Positions 28,269-38,021 of a DNA stretch of 64,000 nucleotides are shown in pieces (position 1 is the stretch's first letter; each line of letters starts with the position of its first letter). The stretch is from positions 1 through 64,000 of the forward strand of contig NZ_JASJDK010000010.1 in the NCBI RefSeq assembly GCF_030065675.1, read 5' to 3'. The translations under genes and the position numbers were made by a program. Under the pieces are notes generated by a model. It was not told the origin of the DNA and made no database searches. It was given only the letters and a program-made list of their open reading frames with translations. This stretch comes from Mastigocoleus sp. MO_188.B34 (lineage in GTDB: Bacteria; Cyanobacteriota; Cyanobacteriia; Cyanobacteriales; Nostocaceae).

Positions 28269-28787
28269 ATGACCAATTCCCACTTCTACTATTTCGCTTA
28301 CGGTTCCTGCATGTGTCCTGTGGATCTAAAAAGGACAATGGGAGAAAAAATACATCCTTATGTGGTGGGTACGGGAATTCTGAAAAATTATAGATTGGGA
28401 TTTTACCGTTATTCTCCAACCCGTAAATGTGGTGTACTTGATGTAGTTCCAGATATAAACAGTACGGTTCATGGAGTACTTTACCATTTACCCCAAAGAT
28501 TGAGCGTTCGCTTGGATCGACGGGAAGGTTCTCCCCATGCTTATAAACAAGAATTTGTAGATATTTGCTTGTCAGAAAATACTTCAGAAAAACTCTACCG
28601 TCAGGTTCGTACTTACGTTGTAGTTAACAAATCACCAACGGAAGTTGCTCCTGATGATACCTATTTTAATGTTGTATTGCGTGGTGCTCTCACCTGTGGA
28701 TTACCAGAGGAATATTGCTGGAATTTGTTTACTCACATGCACCAATTGCAACGGTGTAATAAAAAGGGAACAGGGAACGGGGAATAG
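28269..28787 (+). CDS. gamma-glutamylcyclotransferase-fold protein
   Basis: A 172-residue protein with the GGCT/AIG2-like fold: YYFAYGSCMCPVDL near the start (the YGS phosphate-type loop), RLGFYRYSP, GVLYHLP, and DRREGSPHAYKQEFV, where the Glu of REG is in the expected catalytic acid position. Family members cyclise gamma-glutamyl amines or act on related peptides; the substrate here cannot be told. The ATG at 28269 has no Shine-Dalgarno sequence. A decayed copy of its 3' third lies directly downstream. Confidence 0.85.
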   Translation: MTNSHFYYFAYGSCMCPVDLKRTMGEKIHPYVVGTGILKNYRLGFYRYSPTRKCGVLDVVPDINSTVHGVLYHLPQRLSVRLDRREGSPHAYKQEFVDICLSENTSEKLYRQVRTYVVVNKSPTEVAPDDTYFNVVLRGALTCGLPEEYCWNLFTHMHQLQRCNKKGTGNGE

Positions 28788-28829
28788 GGAAAAGAAAATA
28801 AAAAATTTTTAATTCAAAAACTTAATGCA

Positions 28830-29002
28830 GTAGTTAACAAATTACTAACGCAAGTCACCCCCGATAAACGCCTAAGAGGCGTTCCGCGTATCGCACCTAT
28901 TTGTCCTATTGTTATTCTGTGCAGCGCGTTGCTCTCACCTGCGGTTTACCAAAGCAATATTGCTGTGACTTATTGAGTGAAATGTACAAATTCCAACAAT
29001 AT
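28830..29002 (+). pseudogene. decayed partial duplicate of the cyclotransferase gene
   Basis: Starting at GTAGTTAACAAAT, this stretch aligns with the 3' end of the preceding gene (28620-28752): CAAGTCACCCCCGAT matches GAAGTTGCTCCTGAT, and GCTCTCACCTGCGGTTTACC matches GCTCTCACCTGTGGATTACC. The reading frame is lost. A small palindromic insert (about 28864-28893, AACGCCTAAGAGGCGTT) interrupts the alignment. It is a remnant of a tandem duplication. Confidence 0.75.
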
Positions 29003-29181
29003 CAAAAAAAGCTTAAAAGTATAAATAACTGCAGGATTTGGTTGGGTAATATAAACCATAATTTTCTCAAAAAATTTTGAAAAATAATACTAACTCTTGA
29101 AATAAGAAATTAACCGTTCCCTGTCCCCCATTCCATTCAAAACAGAACATCAGAAAGACTTCCAGCTCTAAATTACGCAAA

Positions 29182-29210
29182 CAAAAAACCCCTGGTACCA
29201 CTACCAGGGG
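29182..29210 (-). terminator. strong terminator downstream of clpC
   Basis: On the minus strand CCCCTGGTAGTGGTACCAGGGG (29210-29189) folds into a nine-base-pair GC-rich stem followed by TTTTTT. It lies about 145 bases past the clpC stop. A second palindrome, TTTTCCCCTGGGGGAAAA at about 29270-29287, lies nearer to the gene. Confidence 0.85.
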
Positions 29211-29352
29211 CAAAATTAATTATTACCATTTCACCTGATGTTTGCCAAAGGACATTAAATCCTACAGATTTTTCCCCTGGGGGAAAAGTGTTTTGAGTAA
29301 CGATTGCATTCTAGCGCAAAAATGGTGATTTGGTATAAATATTAGCTAACTA

Positions 29353-31809
29353 TTAGCTAACTCCGGCTAAAAGTAATTCTGCTTTTTCTGACTTGTTGAT
29401 AACCACTTGACCGTCATCATCAACATCAACGATCGCTGTGTCACCGGCTCCAACTTCACCGCCGAGAATTGCTTCCGCTAACGAATCTTCTAACAGTCGC
29501 ATAATCGCCCGACGTAAAGGTCTTGCACCGTAACTAGGATCGTAGCCTTCTTGGACTACACGTTCCTTGAAGCGCTCGGTAACTTCCAGAGTAATTTCCT
29601 TCTCTGTGAGACGGTTAATTATATCCTTCAATAATATGTCAGCAATTTGCTTGACTTCGTCTTTATTGAGTTGAGTAAAGACGATAATTTCATCGAGTCT
29701 GTTGAGGAATTCTGGACGGAAGAAACTTTTAAGTTCCTCATTTACCAAAGTTTTAATCCGGTTGTAGCTAGCATCGACTTCTGAATCTAACTCAAAGCCC
29801 AAACCGCCACCACCTTTTTCGATTACTTTGGAACCAATATTGGAAGTCAAGATAATCAAAGTATTCTTGAAGTCCACTTTACGTCCTTTGGCGTCGGTAA
29901 GATGTCCGTCATCCAAAATCTGCAGCAGCATGTTAAATATATCGGGATGCGCTTTCTCGATCTCATCGAAGAGCAACACGGTATAAGGTTTGCGCCGTAC
30001 AGCTTCTGTCAATTGTCCGCCTTCATCGTATCCCACAAAACCAGGAGGGGAACCGATTAATTTGGAAACAGTATGACGTTCCATATACTCGGACATATCC
30101 AAGCGAATCATCGCATCTTCCGCACCGAAGAAGTAAGCAGCTAAAGATTTCGCCAGTTCGGTTTTACCAACACCCGTTGGACCAGAGAAAATAAAACTCG
30201 CAATGGGTCGATTGGGATTTTTTAAACCGACACGAGCGCGGCGAACTGCTCGAGAAACAGCCGTAACAGCCTGGTCTTGACCGATGAGTCGTTGGTGCAA
30301 TGTATCTTCGAGGTGGAGTAACATCTCCGACTCCGATTCCGTCAACTTGTTGACAGGTACCCCAGTCCATGAAGCTACGATTTGAGCAATATCTTCTTCA
30401 CTCACATTAGGAGTGCTAACAAACTGCTGATTTTCTGATTCCGATTGCAGTTTGGTTTCTAAATCTAATTCGCGATCGCGTAACTTACCAGCCTTATCAA
30501 AATCTTGGATTTGAACCGCTTCATTTTTGGATTTAGTTACAGTTCTCAGTTCGCGTTTTAATTCCCGATTAGTCGAATTCATGGAATTGCGCAATCTGAC
30601 CCGTGAACCAGCCTCATCAATCAAGTCGATTGCTTTATCGGGTAAGAAGCGATCGCTAATGTAACGATCTGATAATTCCGCAGCTGCAACCAAAGCATCA
30701 TCAGTGATAGTGACCTTATGATGTTGCTCGTAAGCACCGCGCAAACCTTGGAGAATTTCAATGGTATCTTGAACGGACGGTTCGCCAATCATAATTGGTT
30801 GGAAACGTCTTTCCAGGGCTGCATCCCCTTCGACGTGCTTCCGGTATTCATCAAGGGTAGTTGCTCCCAAACATTGGAGTTCTCCCCTAGCTAAAGCGGG
30901 CTTGAGAATATTTGCAGCATCCATGCTACCTTCTATTCCACCAGCACCAACCACAGTATGAATTTCGTCAATGACGAGAATGATATTCCCCTCAGAACGA
31001 ACTTCTTCCATGATTTTCTTCAGACGTTCCTCAAAGTCACCTCGAAAGCGGGTACCAGCCACCAATAACCCCATATCAAGGTTAAATACCTGTCTGTCAA
31101 ACAAAACTTCAGGAACGTCTTGATTGACAATCCGCTGCGCCAAACCTTCAGCGATCGCAGTTTTACCGACCCCTGGTTCGCCAATTAACACGGGGTTGTT
31201 TTTGGTGCGACGACCAAGAATTTGAATTGTACGTTGAATTTCTTTTTGGCGACCAACAACCGGGTCGAGCTTACCTTCTCGAGCAAGCTTGGTAAGATTT
31301 CGACCAAAATCTTCTAAAGTCAGCTTTTTATTTCGTCTCGATCCCCCACTACCAGGAGTAACCGATACTGGTGTTTCTTCACCCAAATAACGAATTACAG
31401 CAGTGCGAATATCTTGAAGGTCTACGCCTAGGTTTTGTAAAACCTTTGCAGCGACACCTTCCCCTGCTTCAGTTAAACCTAAAAGTAAATGTTCTGTACT
31501 AATGTAATTATGTCCCAGAGTTCGAGCTTCCTTAAATGATTGCTCGAATAAACTCTTGACTTTAGGAGTAAAAGGAATTTCTGGCGGAATAAAACCAGAA
31601 CCCCGACCAATGATTTTTTCTACCTCCAGTCGGGAATCTTTGAGGGTTACCCCCAAGTCGGTCAGCACTTTTGCAGCAACCCCATTTCCTTCTCCCATCA
31701 AACCCAGGAGAATTTGTTCTGTTCCAACGAAGTTGTGTCCCAGTCGACGTGCTTCTTCCTGGGCGAGCATAACTACTTTAATAGCTTCGGAAGTGAAATG
31801 TTCAAACAT
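29353..31809 (-). CDS. clpC: Clp protease ATP-binding subunit ClpC
   Basis: An 818-residue HSP100 AAA+ unfoldase that feeds substrates to the ClpP/ClpR proteolytic core. Two N-terminal Clp repeats ([20 protein letters not shown]..., then [18 protein letters not shown]), AAA module 1 with Walker A GEPGVGKT (210-217), a UVR-like middle region ([16 protein letters not shown]), the WTGVPVNKL segment, AAA module 2 with GPTGVGKT, and the C-terminal D2-small domain. The MFEHF start is the family norm; 18 extra codons from an upstream GTG are unlikely to be translated. Length is normal for cyanobacterial ClpC. A strong terminator follows. Confidence 0.97.
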   Translation of the reverse strand: MFEHFTSEAIKVVMLAQEEARRLGHNFVGTEQILLGLMGEGNGVAAKVLTDLGVTLKDSRLEVEKIIGRGSGFIPPEIPFTPKVKSLFEQSFKEARTLGHNYISTEHLLLGLTEAGEGVAAKVLQNLGVDLQDIRTAVIRYLGEETPVSVTPGSGGSRRNKKLTLEDFGRNLTKLAREGKLDPVVGRQKEIQRTIQILGRRTKNNPVLIGEPGVGKTAIAEGLAQRIVNQDVPEVLFDRQVFNLDMGLLVAGTRFRGDFEERLKKIMEEVRSEGNIILVIDEIHTVVGAGGIEGSMDAANILKPALARGELQCLGATTLDEYRKHVEGDAALERRFQPIMIGEPSVQDTIEILQGLRGAYEQHHKVTITDDALVAAAELSDRYISDRFLPDKAIDLIDEAGSRVRLRNSMNSTNRELKRELRTVTKSKNEAVQIQDFDKAGKLRDRELDLETKLQSESENQQFVSTPNVSEEDIAQIVASWTGVPVNKLTESESEMLLHLEDTLHQRLIGQDQAVTAVSRAVRRARVGLKNPNRPIASFIFSGPTGVGKTELAKSLAAYFFGAEDAMIRLDMSEYMERHTVSKLIGSPPGFVGYDEGGQLTEAVRRKPYTVLLFDEIEKAHPDIFNMLLQILDDGHLTDAKGRKVDFKNTLIILTSNIGSKVIEKGGGGLGFELDSEVDASYNRIKTLVNEELKSFFRPEFLNRLDEIIVFTQLNKDEVKQIADILLKDIINRLTEKEITLEVTERFKERVVQEGYDPSYGARPLRRAIMRLLEDSLAEAILGGEVGAGDTAIVDVDDDGQVVINKSEKAELLLAGVS

Positions 31810-32070
31810 ATTGGGTTCTTGCTCCCTTGCTGAACGAGCTGGATGAGAGACATTGACCCTCACCTTGAATATTTGTGTTTATGTATTTTCTTAAGGACAA
31901 TGTAACTTTATTGAAAGTAAGCTGACAGTGGGGAGAGCCGTAAGCACCCAGGTGTGGTAGCCGTCTTTTGGGCAAAAATCGCCCTTGGTTCGCTACTTTG
32001 CAGCTTAGAATCAATAAATTAACTACGTATCCCCAACAGTAAATTCTAAGTATACAATCCAAAATTAAAT

Positions 32071-32361
32071 ATGAGTCAAACTAATAAAGACCAGCAACAT
32101 CCACTTTATAATCGCGAACGTCCCTTGGTTGATAGTTTACTCAATCAAGAGGCAACCGACTACAATTTAGCAGAGTTGGCAAGATTAAGAATTCGTTATT
32201 GTGGTTTTCCTGGCGCGAGGGATGTTCAAGAACAATTAGATGGGATCATGAAACAGTGGGGGTTAACAGAAGAGGAGCTTTTTGAAAAAACTCGTATTAT
32301 TCATCAAAAAGCCGGAATATATGAACTTCGTGGAAAAAAGAAAGAACAGGATTGGAATTAG
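32071..32361 (+). CDS. DUF3288 family protein
   Basis: A 96-residue soluble protein, MSQTNKDQQHPLYNRERPLV followed by a conserved arginine-containing segment (ELARLRIRYCGFPGARDVQEQ) and a helical C-terminus. This matches the DUF3288 family, which I know only from cyanobacteria and plastid-lineage genomes; its function is unknown. It is transcribed divergently from clpC across a 260-base spacer. The ATG has no strong Shine-Dalgarno sequence. Confidence 0.8.
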   Translation: MSQTNKDQQHPLYNRERPLVDSLLNQEATDYNLAELARLRIRYCGFPGARDVQEQLDGIMKQWGLTEEELFEKTRIIHQKAGIYELRGKKKEQDWN

Positions 32362-32435
32362 GAGTAAGGAATAATGAGTAAGAATTTAGTTTTTTCTTCC
32401 CAATTCCCAATGTAATTTCCTATTGACCCTATGAT

Positions 32436-33944
32436 TTACTTCTCTTTTGTGACACCTGTTTCCCGATAATTTTTGAGTTTCTGCCTTAAATTTTCTGATT
32501 TTTCCGATTTTTCTGATTTTAAGGAAGATGAAGAAATTTCTGGTGTGGAATTTTTATCTTTACTACTTGTTTGGGGCTTGATTGTTTTAGTACGAATTTT
32601 TGACTTTGACGGGGCTGATAGCTCCTTATTTTGCTCTAATGCAATTTTAGAAACAGTACTTTGAGAATTTTCTAAGGTTGTTTTCACTGATTCCAATTGT
32701 GAAGCCACTTGAACCTGTTTCTCTATTGTTTGTGTGGAGGACACCAAGCCACTTAAACCACCAACGAGTTCCTTGAGATTTTGTCGAAATTTTGGATCGC
32801 CCGTCAATTCATCCAAATCAGAAGTAATTTTCTGAGTATTTTCAAATGTAACTCTTGCTGAATCTAAGGTTTGTTGTAAAACTAACAGATTATTTGGCTC
32901 GTTAAGTGTTTTAGTAACATCACGTAAATTTGCCGATGCTTGGCTAGCATTAGCTGAAAGAGTTTCTAAATTTTGCACCAATTCCCCTTGAGTTAAGCGG
33001 TTAATAGTTGGTGAAAGACTCTCGACTGTTTGACGTAGCTGCTGACTGGTTTGGGTTACATTATCTAACGCTGTTACTAAAGAAGAACGATTATTCGTCA
33101 CTAGATCGTCTACATTAGCCAACAAAGTATTAACCTGTTTTGTTGTCAAACTAATATCTTTAGCGGTGTTACTAAATTCTCTTGCAACAGCACCAATTTC
33201 GTTAGCCGTAGACCCAAATTGCTTGATTGCTTCGTTGGTTGATGCAGTAACCTGTTTGGAAGCAGTTGCAACCGAACTTGCAGCAGAGGAAAAGGTATTT
33301 AGATCTTTTTGGCTTTCTCTAACTAATTTAGAAACATCTTTACTGAGTAATGTTAATTGTTCTGCAGCTTTAGAAGTATTTTGTAACGCATCATTGACGT
33401 TAGCATAAACACCTGGTTGGGAATAAAGTTTTGTGAACGCGCTACTAGAACGAATTAGTTCGTCAATATTAACGCCAATCTCACCCTTTAAACGGGAACC
33501 ATTACAAACGATAAGTGTTTTATTACAACTTTTCTCCGAAGGTTTGGCAAACTTTTGATTTTCGGGTAATGATGCGTTAGGTGTTATGTCTATAATGCTT
33601 TCGCTAATTAACCCCGACTGATTGGCTTCTATCTTAGAATTTTTGGGGATGATTAAGTTTGGATCGTTAATTTCAATTTCCACTTCAACATTATTTGGTC
33701 CGGGGCGTACTTGAGCAATATTACCAACCTTGACACCTCGATAACGAACTACAGCTCCTTTTTGCATTCCACCAGCATTTTTAAATTCCACAATCGCCTT
33801 GTAAGAATTACCAGCAGCAGTTAACCTGTTCAACCATAAGATAACTATCCCAAACACACCTAGCCCTAGTAGGAGTAGTAAACCTACAGAACCTTCTCGA
33901 AATGCTCGCGTAGAAGCGAAGCTGTTAATTGAACTACCTCGCAT
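32436..33944 (-). CDS. MCE/MlaD-family lipid-binding protein (TGD2-like)
   Basis: A 502-residue protein with one N-terminal membrane anchor (GLLLLLGLGVFGIVILWL, about 22-39), an MCE domain (about 45-120; YKAIVEFKNAGGMQKGAVV, VRYRGVKVGNIAQV), and a long Ser/Thr/Gln-rich helical C-terminus (about 160-440) that likely forms a needle or coiled coil. It is the substrate-binding part of an MCE-type ABC system that moves lipids between membranes, akin to chloroplast TGD2 and bacterial MlaD. ATG at 33944 is preceded by GGGGAGG. The ATPase gene lies upstream on the same strand; the permease (MlaE/TGD1-like) is not in the window. The extreme C-terminus is basic (KSEKSEKSENLRQKLK). Confidence 0.9.
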   Translation of the reverse strand: MRGSSINSFASTRAFREGSVGLLLLLGLGVFGIVILWLNRLTAAGNSYKAIVEFKNAGGMQKGAVVRYRGVKVGNIAQVRPGPNNVEVEIEINDPNLIIPKNSKIEANQSGLISESIIDITPNASLPENQKFAKPSEKSCNKTLIVCNGSRLKGEIGVNIDELIRSSSAFTKLYSQPGVYANVNDALQNTSKAAEQLTLLSKDVSKLVRESQKDLNTFSSAASSVATASKQVTASTNEAIKQFGSTANEIGAVAREFSNTAKDISLTTKQVNTLLANVDDLVTNNRSSLVTALDNVTQTSQQLRQTVESLSPTINRLTQGELVQNLETLSANASQASANLRDVTKTLNEPNNLLVLQQTLDSARVTFENTQKITSDLDELTGDPKFRQNLKELVGGLSGLVSSTQTIEKQVQVASQLESVKTTLENSQSTVSKIALEQNKELSAPSKSKIRTKTIKPQTSSKDKNSTPEISSSSLKSEKSEKSENLRQKLKNYRETGVTKEK

Positions 33945-34085
33945 TTTTCCTCCCCTCAAGATCTGGGATTTTAGATTTCAGACTCTAAAGTCCTAGGATT
34001 TACACATAATTAAAATTGATTTATAAAAAGAGATGATTAATAAAAGGAGATGATTTATGAAAATAAATATCAGTTAGGTTTGATT

Positions 34086-34295
34086 TCTTCAATCCTAAAC
34101 CTAAATCCAAATATAAAATTTTCAAATCTAGAATTTCTAAGTCTAAAACTTCTAAATCTATAAGTATTAAATCTACAGGTTTTAGATATAAAAGTTTGAA
34201 ATTTAGAATTTTTAAATCAAAAGGTTGTCAATCTGAAAGTTCTAAATCTGAAAGTTCTAAACCTGAAAGTTCTAAACCTGAAATTTTTCAATTTT
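34086..34295. repeat. degenerate tandem repeat (TCTAAATCTGAAAGT-like)
   Basis: About 13 degenerate copies of a 15-16-base unit (TTCTAAATCTGAAAG, TTCTAAACCTGAAAG) fill most of the spacer between the ATPase and MCE genes, separating what is usually a compact transport operon. Copies near 34230-34290 are the most regular. Confidence 0.7.
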
Positions 34296-34311
34296 TATCC
34301 AAAATTGTTAG

Positions 34312-35097
34312 TTATCCCACAACTTGAATTGGACCATCAATATTTCCACTCATAAACTGTCTCATATAAGGATGATCCGTTGTGTCGATCTCACTAACCG
34401 AACCTTGCCACTGTACTTTACCCTGATATAGAAATATAATTCTATCGGCTGTCCGACGAATAGTACTTTCTTGGTGGGTCACAATAGCATAAGTACTGCA
34501 AACCCCCTGCATAGATTGTAGATCCCGAATTAAATCTTCTATCACTGTTGAAGCAATTGGGTCAAGTCCAGCTGTCGGCTCATCGTAGAGCAAAACTTCC
34601 GCTCCTTCTTGGGGAGTATCTGGATTAGACATAATGGCGCGAGCAAAACTAACTCGTTTTCGCATTCCACCAGACAGTTCTGCTGGATAAAGGTTACCAA
34701 TTCCAGGTAAACCAACCATTTCTAGTTTTTTGTTTACCAACTGACGAATACGTTCGGGTGATAACTGAGAATGCTGGTATAGCAAAAAACCAATATTTTC
34801 TTCCACGGTTAAGGAATCAAATAACGCTGCTTGTTGAAAGACCATCCCGATACCAACTGGATCATCTTTTGTATCTTCTATCAGCCCTTGGCGTCGAACG
34901 CCTTGAACATAGATCTCACCTTCATCTACATTTGTGAGTCCAGCAATCAATCTCAATATAGTAGATTTACCAGTACCACTAGGACCGATAATTCCTAGCG
35001 CTTCTCCTCGGTAGATTTTTAAGTCCAAACGGTCTAAAACTTTATTGCTACCAAAGGATTTAGAAACACCTTTTAATTCAATTAGCGGTTCGTTCAT
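34312..35097 (-). CDS. MlaF/TGD3-like ABC transporter ATP-binding protein
   Basis: A 261-residue ABC ATPase. Walker A GPSGTGKST (about 38-46), Q-loop VFQQAAL, signature LSGGMRKRVSFARAI, Walker B LLYDEPTAGLDPI and the H-loop ATHQEST are all present. The sequence around ELKGVSKSFGSNKVLDRLDL and LSGGMRKR is typical of the MlaF subfamily that energises MCE lipid transporters. It is followed on the same strand, after a repeat-rich 367-base spacer, by the MCE protein. A membrane permease partner must be elsewhere. Start ATG at 35097. Confidence 0.94.
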   Translation of the reverse strand: MNEPLIELKGVSKSFGSNKVLDRLDLKIYRGEALGIIGPSGTGKSTILRLIAGLTNVDEGEIYVQGVRRQGLIEDTKDDPVGIGMVFQQAALFDSLTVEENIGFLLYQHSQLSPERIRQLVNKKLEMVGLPGIGNLYPAELSGGMRKRVSFARAIMSNPDTPQEGAEVLLYDEPTAGLDPIASTVIEDLIRDLQSMQGVCSTYAIVTHQESTIRRTADRIIFLYQGKVQWQGSVSEIDTTDHPYMRQFMSGNIDGPIQVVG

Positions 35098-35443
35098 CGG
35101 TTAGTAGTTAATGGCGGTTAGCATTTATTTATTCAACAGTAAATTTTCTACGGAAAGTCGGATCGATGGCAAATCTGACTCAGTTTACTTCTACGTGATT
35201 GAAGTAGCATTTTCCGTATACTGGTTTAGCTGCGAACGAGCAGGCTTCTGCGAATAATACTGCAAAAATGACTTCAAGATACAAAAACGATTAATTCCCC
35301 CTGCTTTCTAAGTGTTTTTGGATTTTTAGCACTACATAATTAAAGTTAGGAAATCGGTAAATCCCAAAAGCTAGATTTGTAAGCTTTTAACCTTTGTTAG
35401 GCTGATTAATTGCGCGTAGCGCCATAAAATGGTTTTTTTAAGC

Positions 35444-35716
35444 AATTACCCATTACCCATTACTCATTACCCATTACCCATTACCCATTACCCATTACCC
35501 ATTACTCATTACTCATTACTCATTACTCATCACTCATTACTCATTACCCATCACTCATTACTCATTACTCATTACTCATTACTCATCACTCATTACTCAT
35601 TACCCATCACTCATTACTCATTACTCATTACTCATTACTCATTACCCATCACTCATTACCCATCACTCATTACCCATTACCCATTACCCATTACCCATTA
35701 CCCATTACTCATTACT
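35444..35716. repeat. large heptamer tandem array (STRR), about 39 units
   Basis: Roughly 273 bases of CATTACC/CATTACT units (period 7) in the divergent spacer between the lipid-transport ATPase and the oxidoreductase. A few units read CATCACT. The translated frame (ITHYPLPITHYSLL...) is an artefact. Short tandem heptamers of this kind are typical of heterocystous cyanobacteria. Confidence 0.93.
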
Positions 35717-35877
35717 TATAACCTTCATATATTGGATTGAATCCAAAATTGGCAATTAAGATCGAAGATTGAGAAAATAAATTTTGTTGGTACCGGTATA
35801 TGTAACTTATGGTAACTATTCAAACCATAATTAACAGTGAAAAGCTAATAACTGACTAGAGAATAAAAAGGTAAAAA

Positions 35878-37392
35878 ATGCAAAACTTCGATGTCATAGT
35901 TATTGGCAGTGGAATTGGTGGTTTATGTGCTGGATCTCTATTAGCTAGATATGGCAAAAAAACAATAGTGTGTGAAAGCCATAGTATTGCTGGTGGAGCA
36001 GCCCATTGTTTTGGACGAAAAGGATTTAAATTTGATTCCGGACCTTCATTCTATTGTGGTTTAACTACCGCCAAAAGTTTGAACCCCGTAAAACAAATAC
36101 TTGATGTTTTAGGAGAATCATTTACTGCTATAAGTTACGATCCTTTGGGACATTATCACCTAGGCGATCGCACTTTTCCTGTATACAGCGATTCAGATAT
36201 TTATCTTGAAGAAGTTGCTAAAATTACTACTTCAGGAGCAAAAGAATTAAAGTACTTTCAACAGCGTCTTTTACCTTTATATGATGCGATGAAAGGAATT
36301 CCAGCCCTAGCATTACGCTCAGATTGGCAGTCATTTGTAATTCTGTTCGGGCGTTATCCAGAATACATGTTTAAGATGCTGCCCTATCTATCTTTAGTTA
36401 GAGCCTCTGTGGGTAATGTAATGGATGGGACAATCAAAGACCCATGGGTCAGAACACTAATTGATTTAGAGTGTTTTTTGTTATCTGGTTTAAAAGCTCG
36501 CGGAACTATTGCTCCAGAGGTCGCATTTATGCTAGGAGAACGTTCCCGTGTTGGGGTGGAGTACCCTGTTGGTGGAAGTGAGGCAATTATAAATGCTTTG
36601 GTACGAGGTTTGGAACGTTGGGGCGGTCAGTTACGTTTGGGAAGCCATGTGGAACAAATTTTAGTGGAAAATGGTAAAGCCTCAGGAGTACGCTTGAAAA
36701 ATGGTGAAACTCTCTTAGCACCGATAGTAATTTCCAATGCCAGTATTTGGGATACCTACACTAAGTTATTAAACCCTGAAGACTTACCTAATTCTTTCCG
36801 AAAAACTGCTTTAGCAACACCAGCAGTTGAAAGCTTTATGCATTTGCATTTGGGTATCCGCGCCCAAGGCTTAGAAAACTTAACTGGACATCATGTAGTA
36901 GTCCACGATCCCAATCGAGATATAAGTACGCCGGGAAATACCTGTATGATATCAATTCCCAGCGTTTGGGATGGCGATCTAGCGCCAGAAGGACATCACG
37001 TCGTCCATGCATATACTTTGGAATCCTACACCGATTGGAAACGCGATCGAGATTATCAAGCCCGAAAACAAGAAAAAGCTCAAACTCTTTATCGCGCACT
37101 CGAACGAGTAATTCCCGATATCCGCGATCGCGTAGTTTTAGAATTAATTGGTACCCCTTTGACCCACGCCCATTACTTAAGAAGATATCAAGGAACCTAT
37201 GGACCGGCGATTTCTGCAGAAAAAGGAACATTTCCTGGAAATCAAACCCCCATTCAAGGTTTATATCGAGTCGGTGACAGTACAATGCCAGGTATTGGAG
37301 TTCCAGCCGTCGCCGCTTCGGGAATTATGTGTGCCAATACCCTAGTAAAGCCTCAGCAGACACTGGATATATTAAAAAGTGTGAATTATTAG
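35878..37392 (+). CDS. FAD-dependent oxidoreductase, carotene isomerase/desaturase (CrtISO-like) family
   Basis: A 504-residue flavoprotein. The N-terminus is a Rossmann dinucleotide site (DVIVIGSGIGGLCAGSLLARYGKKTIVCE, with G-x-G-x2-G) followed by the family motif GGAAHCFGRKGFKFDSGPSF, and the C-terminus has the second FAD motif GLYRVGDSTMPGIGVPAVAASG. This architecture belongs to the phytoene desaturase/prolycopene isomerase/retinol saturase superfamily. It differs from typical CrtH in the N-terminal motif, so the substrate is uncertain; a carotenoid or another polyprenoid is a guess. It stands alone, downstream of the heptamer array. The ATG at 35878 is preceded by AAAAGG. Confidence 0.85.
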   Translation: MQNFDVIVIGSGIGGLCAGSLLARYGKKTIVCESHSIAGGAAHCFGRKGFKFDSGPSFYCGLTTAKSLNPVKQILDVLGESFTAISYDPLGHYHLGDRTFPVYSDSDIYLEEVAKITTSGAKELKYFQQRLLPLYDAMKGIPALALRSDWQSFVILFGRYPEYMFKMLPYLSLVRASVGNVMDGTIKDPWVRTLIDLECFLLSGLKARGTIAPEVAFMLGERSRVGVEYPVGGSEAIINALVRGLERWGGQLRLGSHVEQILVENGKASGVRLKNGETLLAPIVISNASIWDTYTKLLNPEDLPNSFRKTALATPAVESFMHLHLGIRAQGLENLTGHHVVVHDPNRDISTPGNTCMISIPSVWDGDLAPEGHHVVHAYTLESYTDWKRDRDYQARKQEKAQTLYRALERVIPDIRDRVVLELIGTPLTHAHYLRRYQGTYGPAISAEKGTFPGNQTPIQGLYRVGDSTMPGIGVPAVAASGIMCANTLVKPQQTLDILKSVNY

Positions 37393-37401
37393 AAGTTCAT
37401 A

Positions 37402-37437
37402 CGTAGTAGCTTGAGTACAGATCTGAAGCCTACTACG
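37402..37437. repeat. inverted repeat CGTAGTAG...CTACTACG
   Basis: An eight-base perfect inverted repeat with a 20-base loop starting 10 bases after the oxidoreductase stop. It has no T-run and resembles the arms of the element near 24694-24730. The rest of the 630-base spacer to 38021 is AT-rich with no gene seen. Confidence 0.6.
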
Positions 37438-38021
37438 AACTTTGTTCGTCCATTAAAAATAATTAAACAGGTCTGTAATTGTGCTTTAGCGCATAAAACA
37501 TATATTAAACAGGGCTGAAGACCAACTACAGACCAAGAAATTACATGTCAAAATCTCGTGACGAACCACTAGTTTGCAATATACATAATAAATTATTAAT
37601 TTTTATTAACTTTAGTGTAATATTGTTTCATGAGCTTGAGCTTAAAAAACTCTGAAGTTCGATCGAAGCTTTTAATAACTCGGCTTGTGTAAAGTCTGCT
37701 TCTTTTTAGAAGCACTGGAAAGATATAAGTCTCCTAGCACTTTGGCAAATGCCCCAGCCTACGGTTACTTTTTGGCGTACTGATGCGATCTATATGTATT
37801 CCTTATGTTTGTGAGGTATGGAGGGAGGGTAAACTCTTTTTTGATTAAATTTGGGGAATTTCAAAGGTATTCGAGTTTGATTTATAACTTTCCAAGTATA
37901 TTCTAAGTAATTCAAGAAAAATATTTAACTTTAAGACGACTTTTCTGTAAGTGAAAATACAAAATCACTGTCAGTAAATGTCGCAGCAGATGATTATTTA
38001 ACCAACAAAAGTATTTTCCCC

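Noticed and set aside
35429-35740. 103-codon open frame ITHYPLPITHYSLL...
   Set aside because: Artefact of the heptamer array, which stays open in all frames.
37393-38021. Possible small gene in the 630-base spacer
   Set aside because: Open frames are short, lack ribosome sites and contain dispersed repeat sequence.
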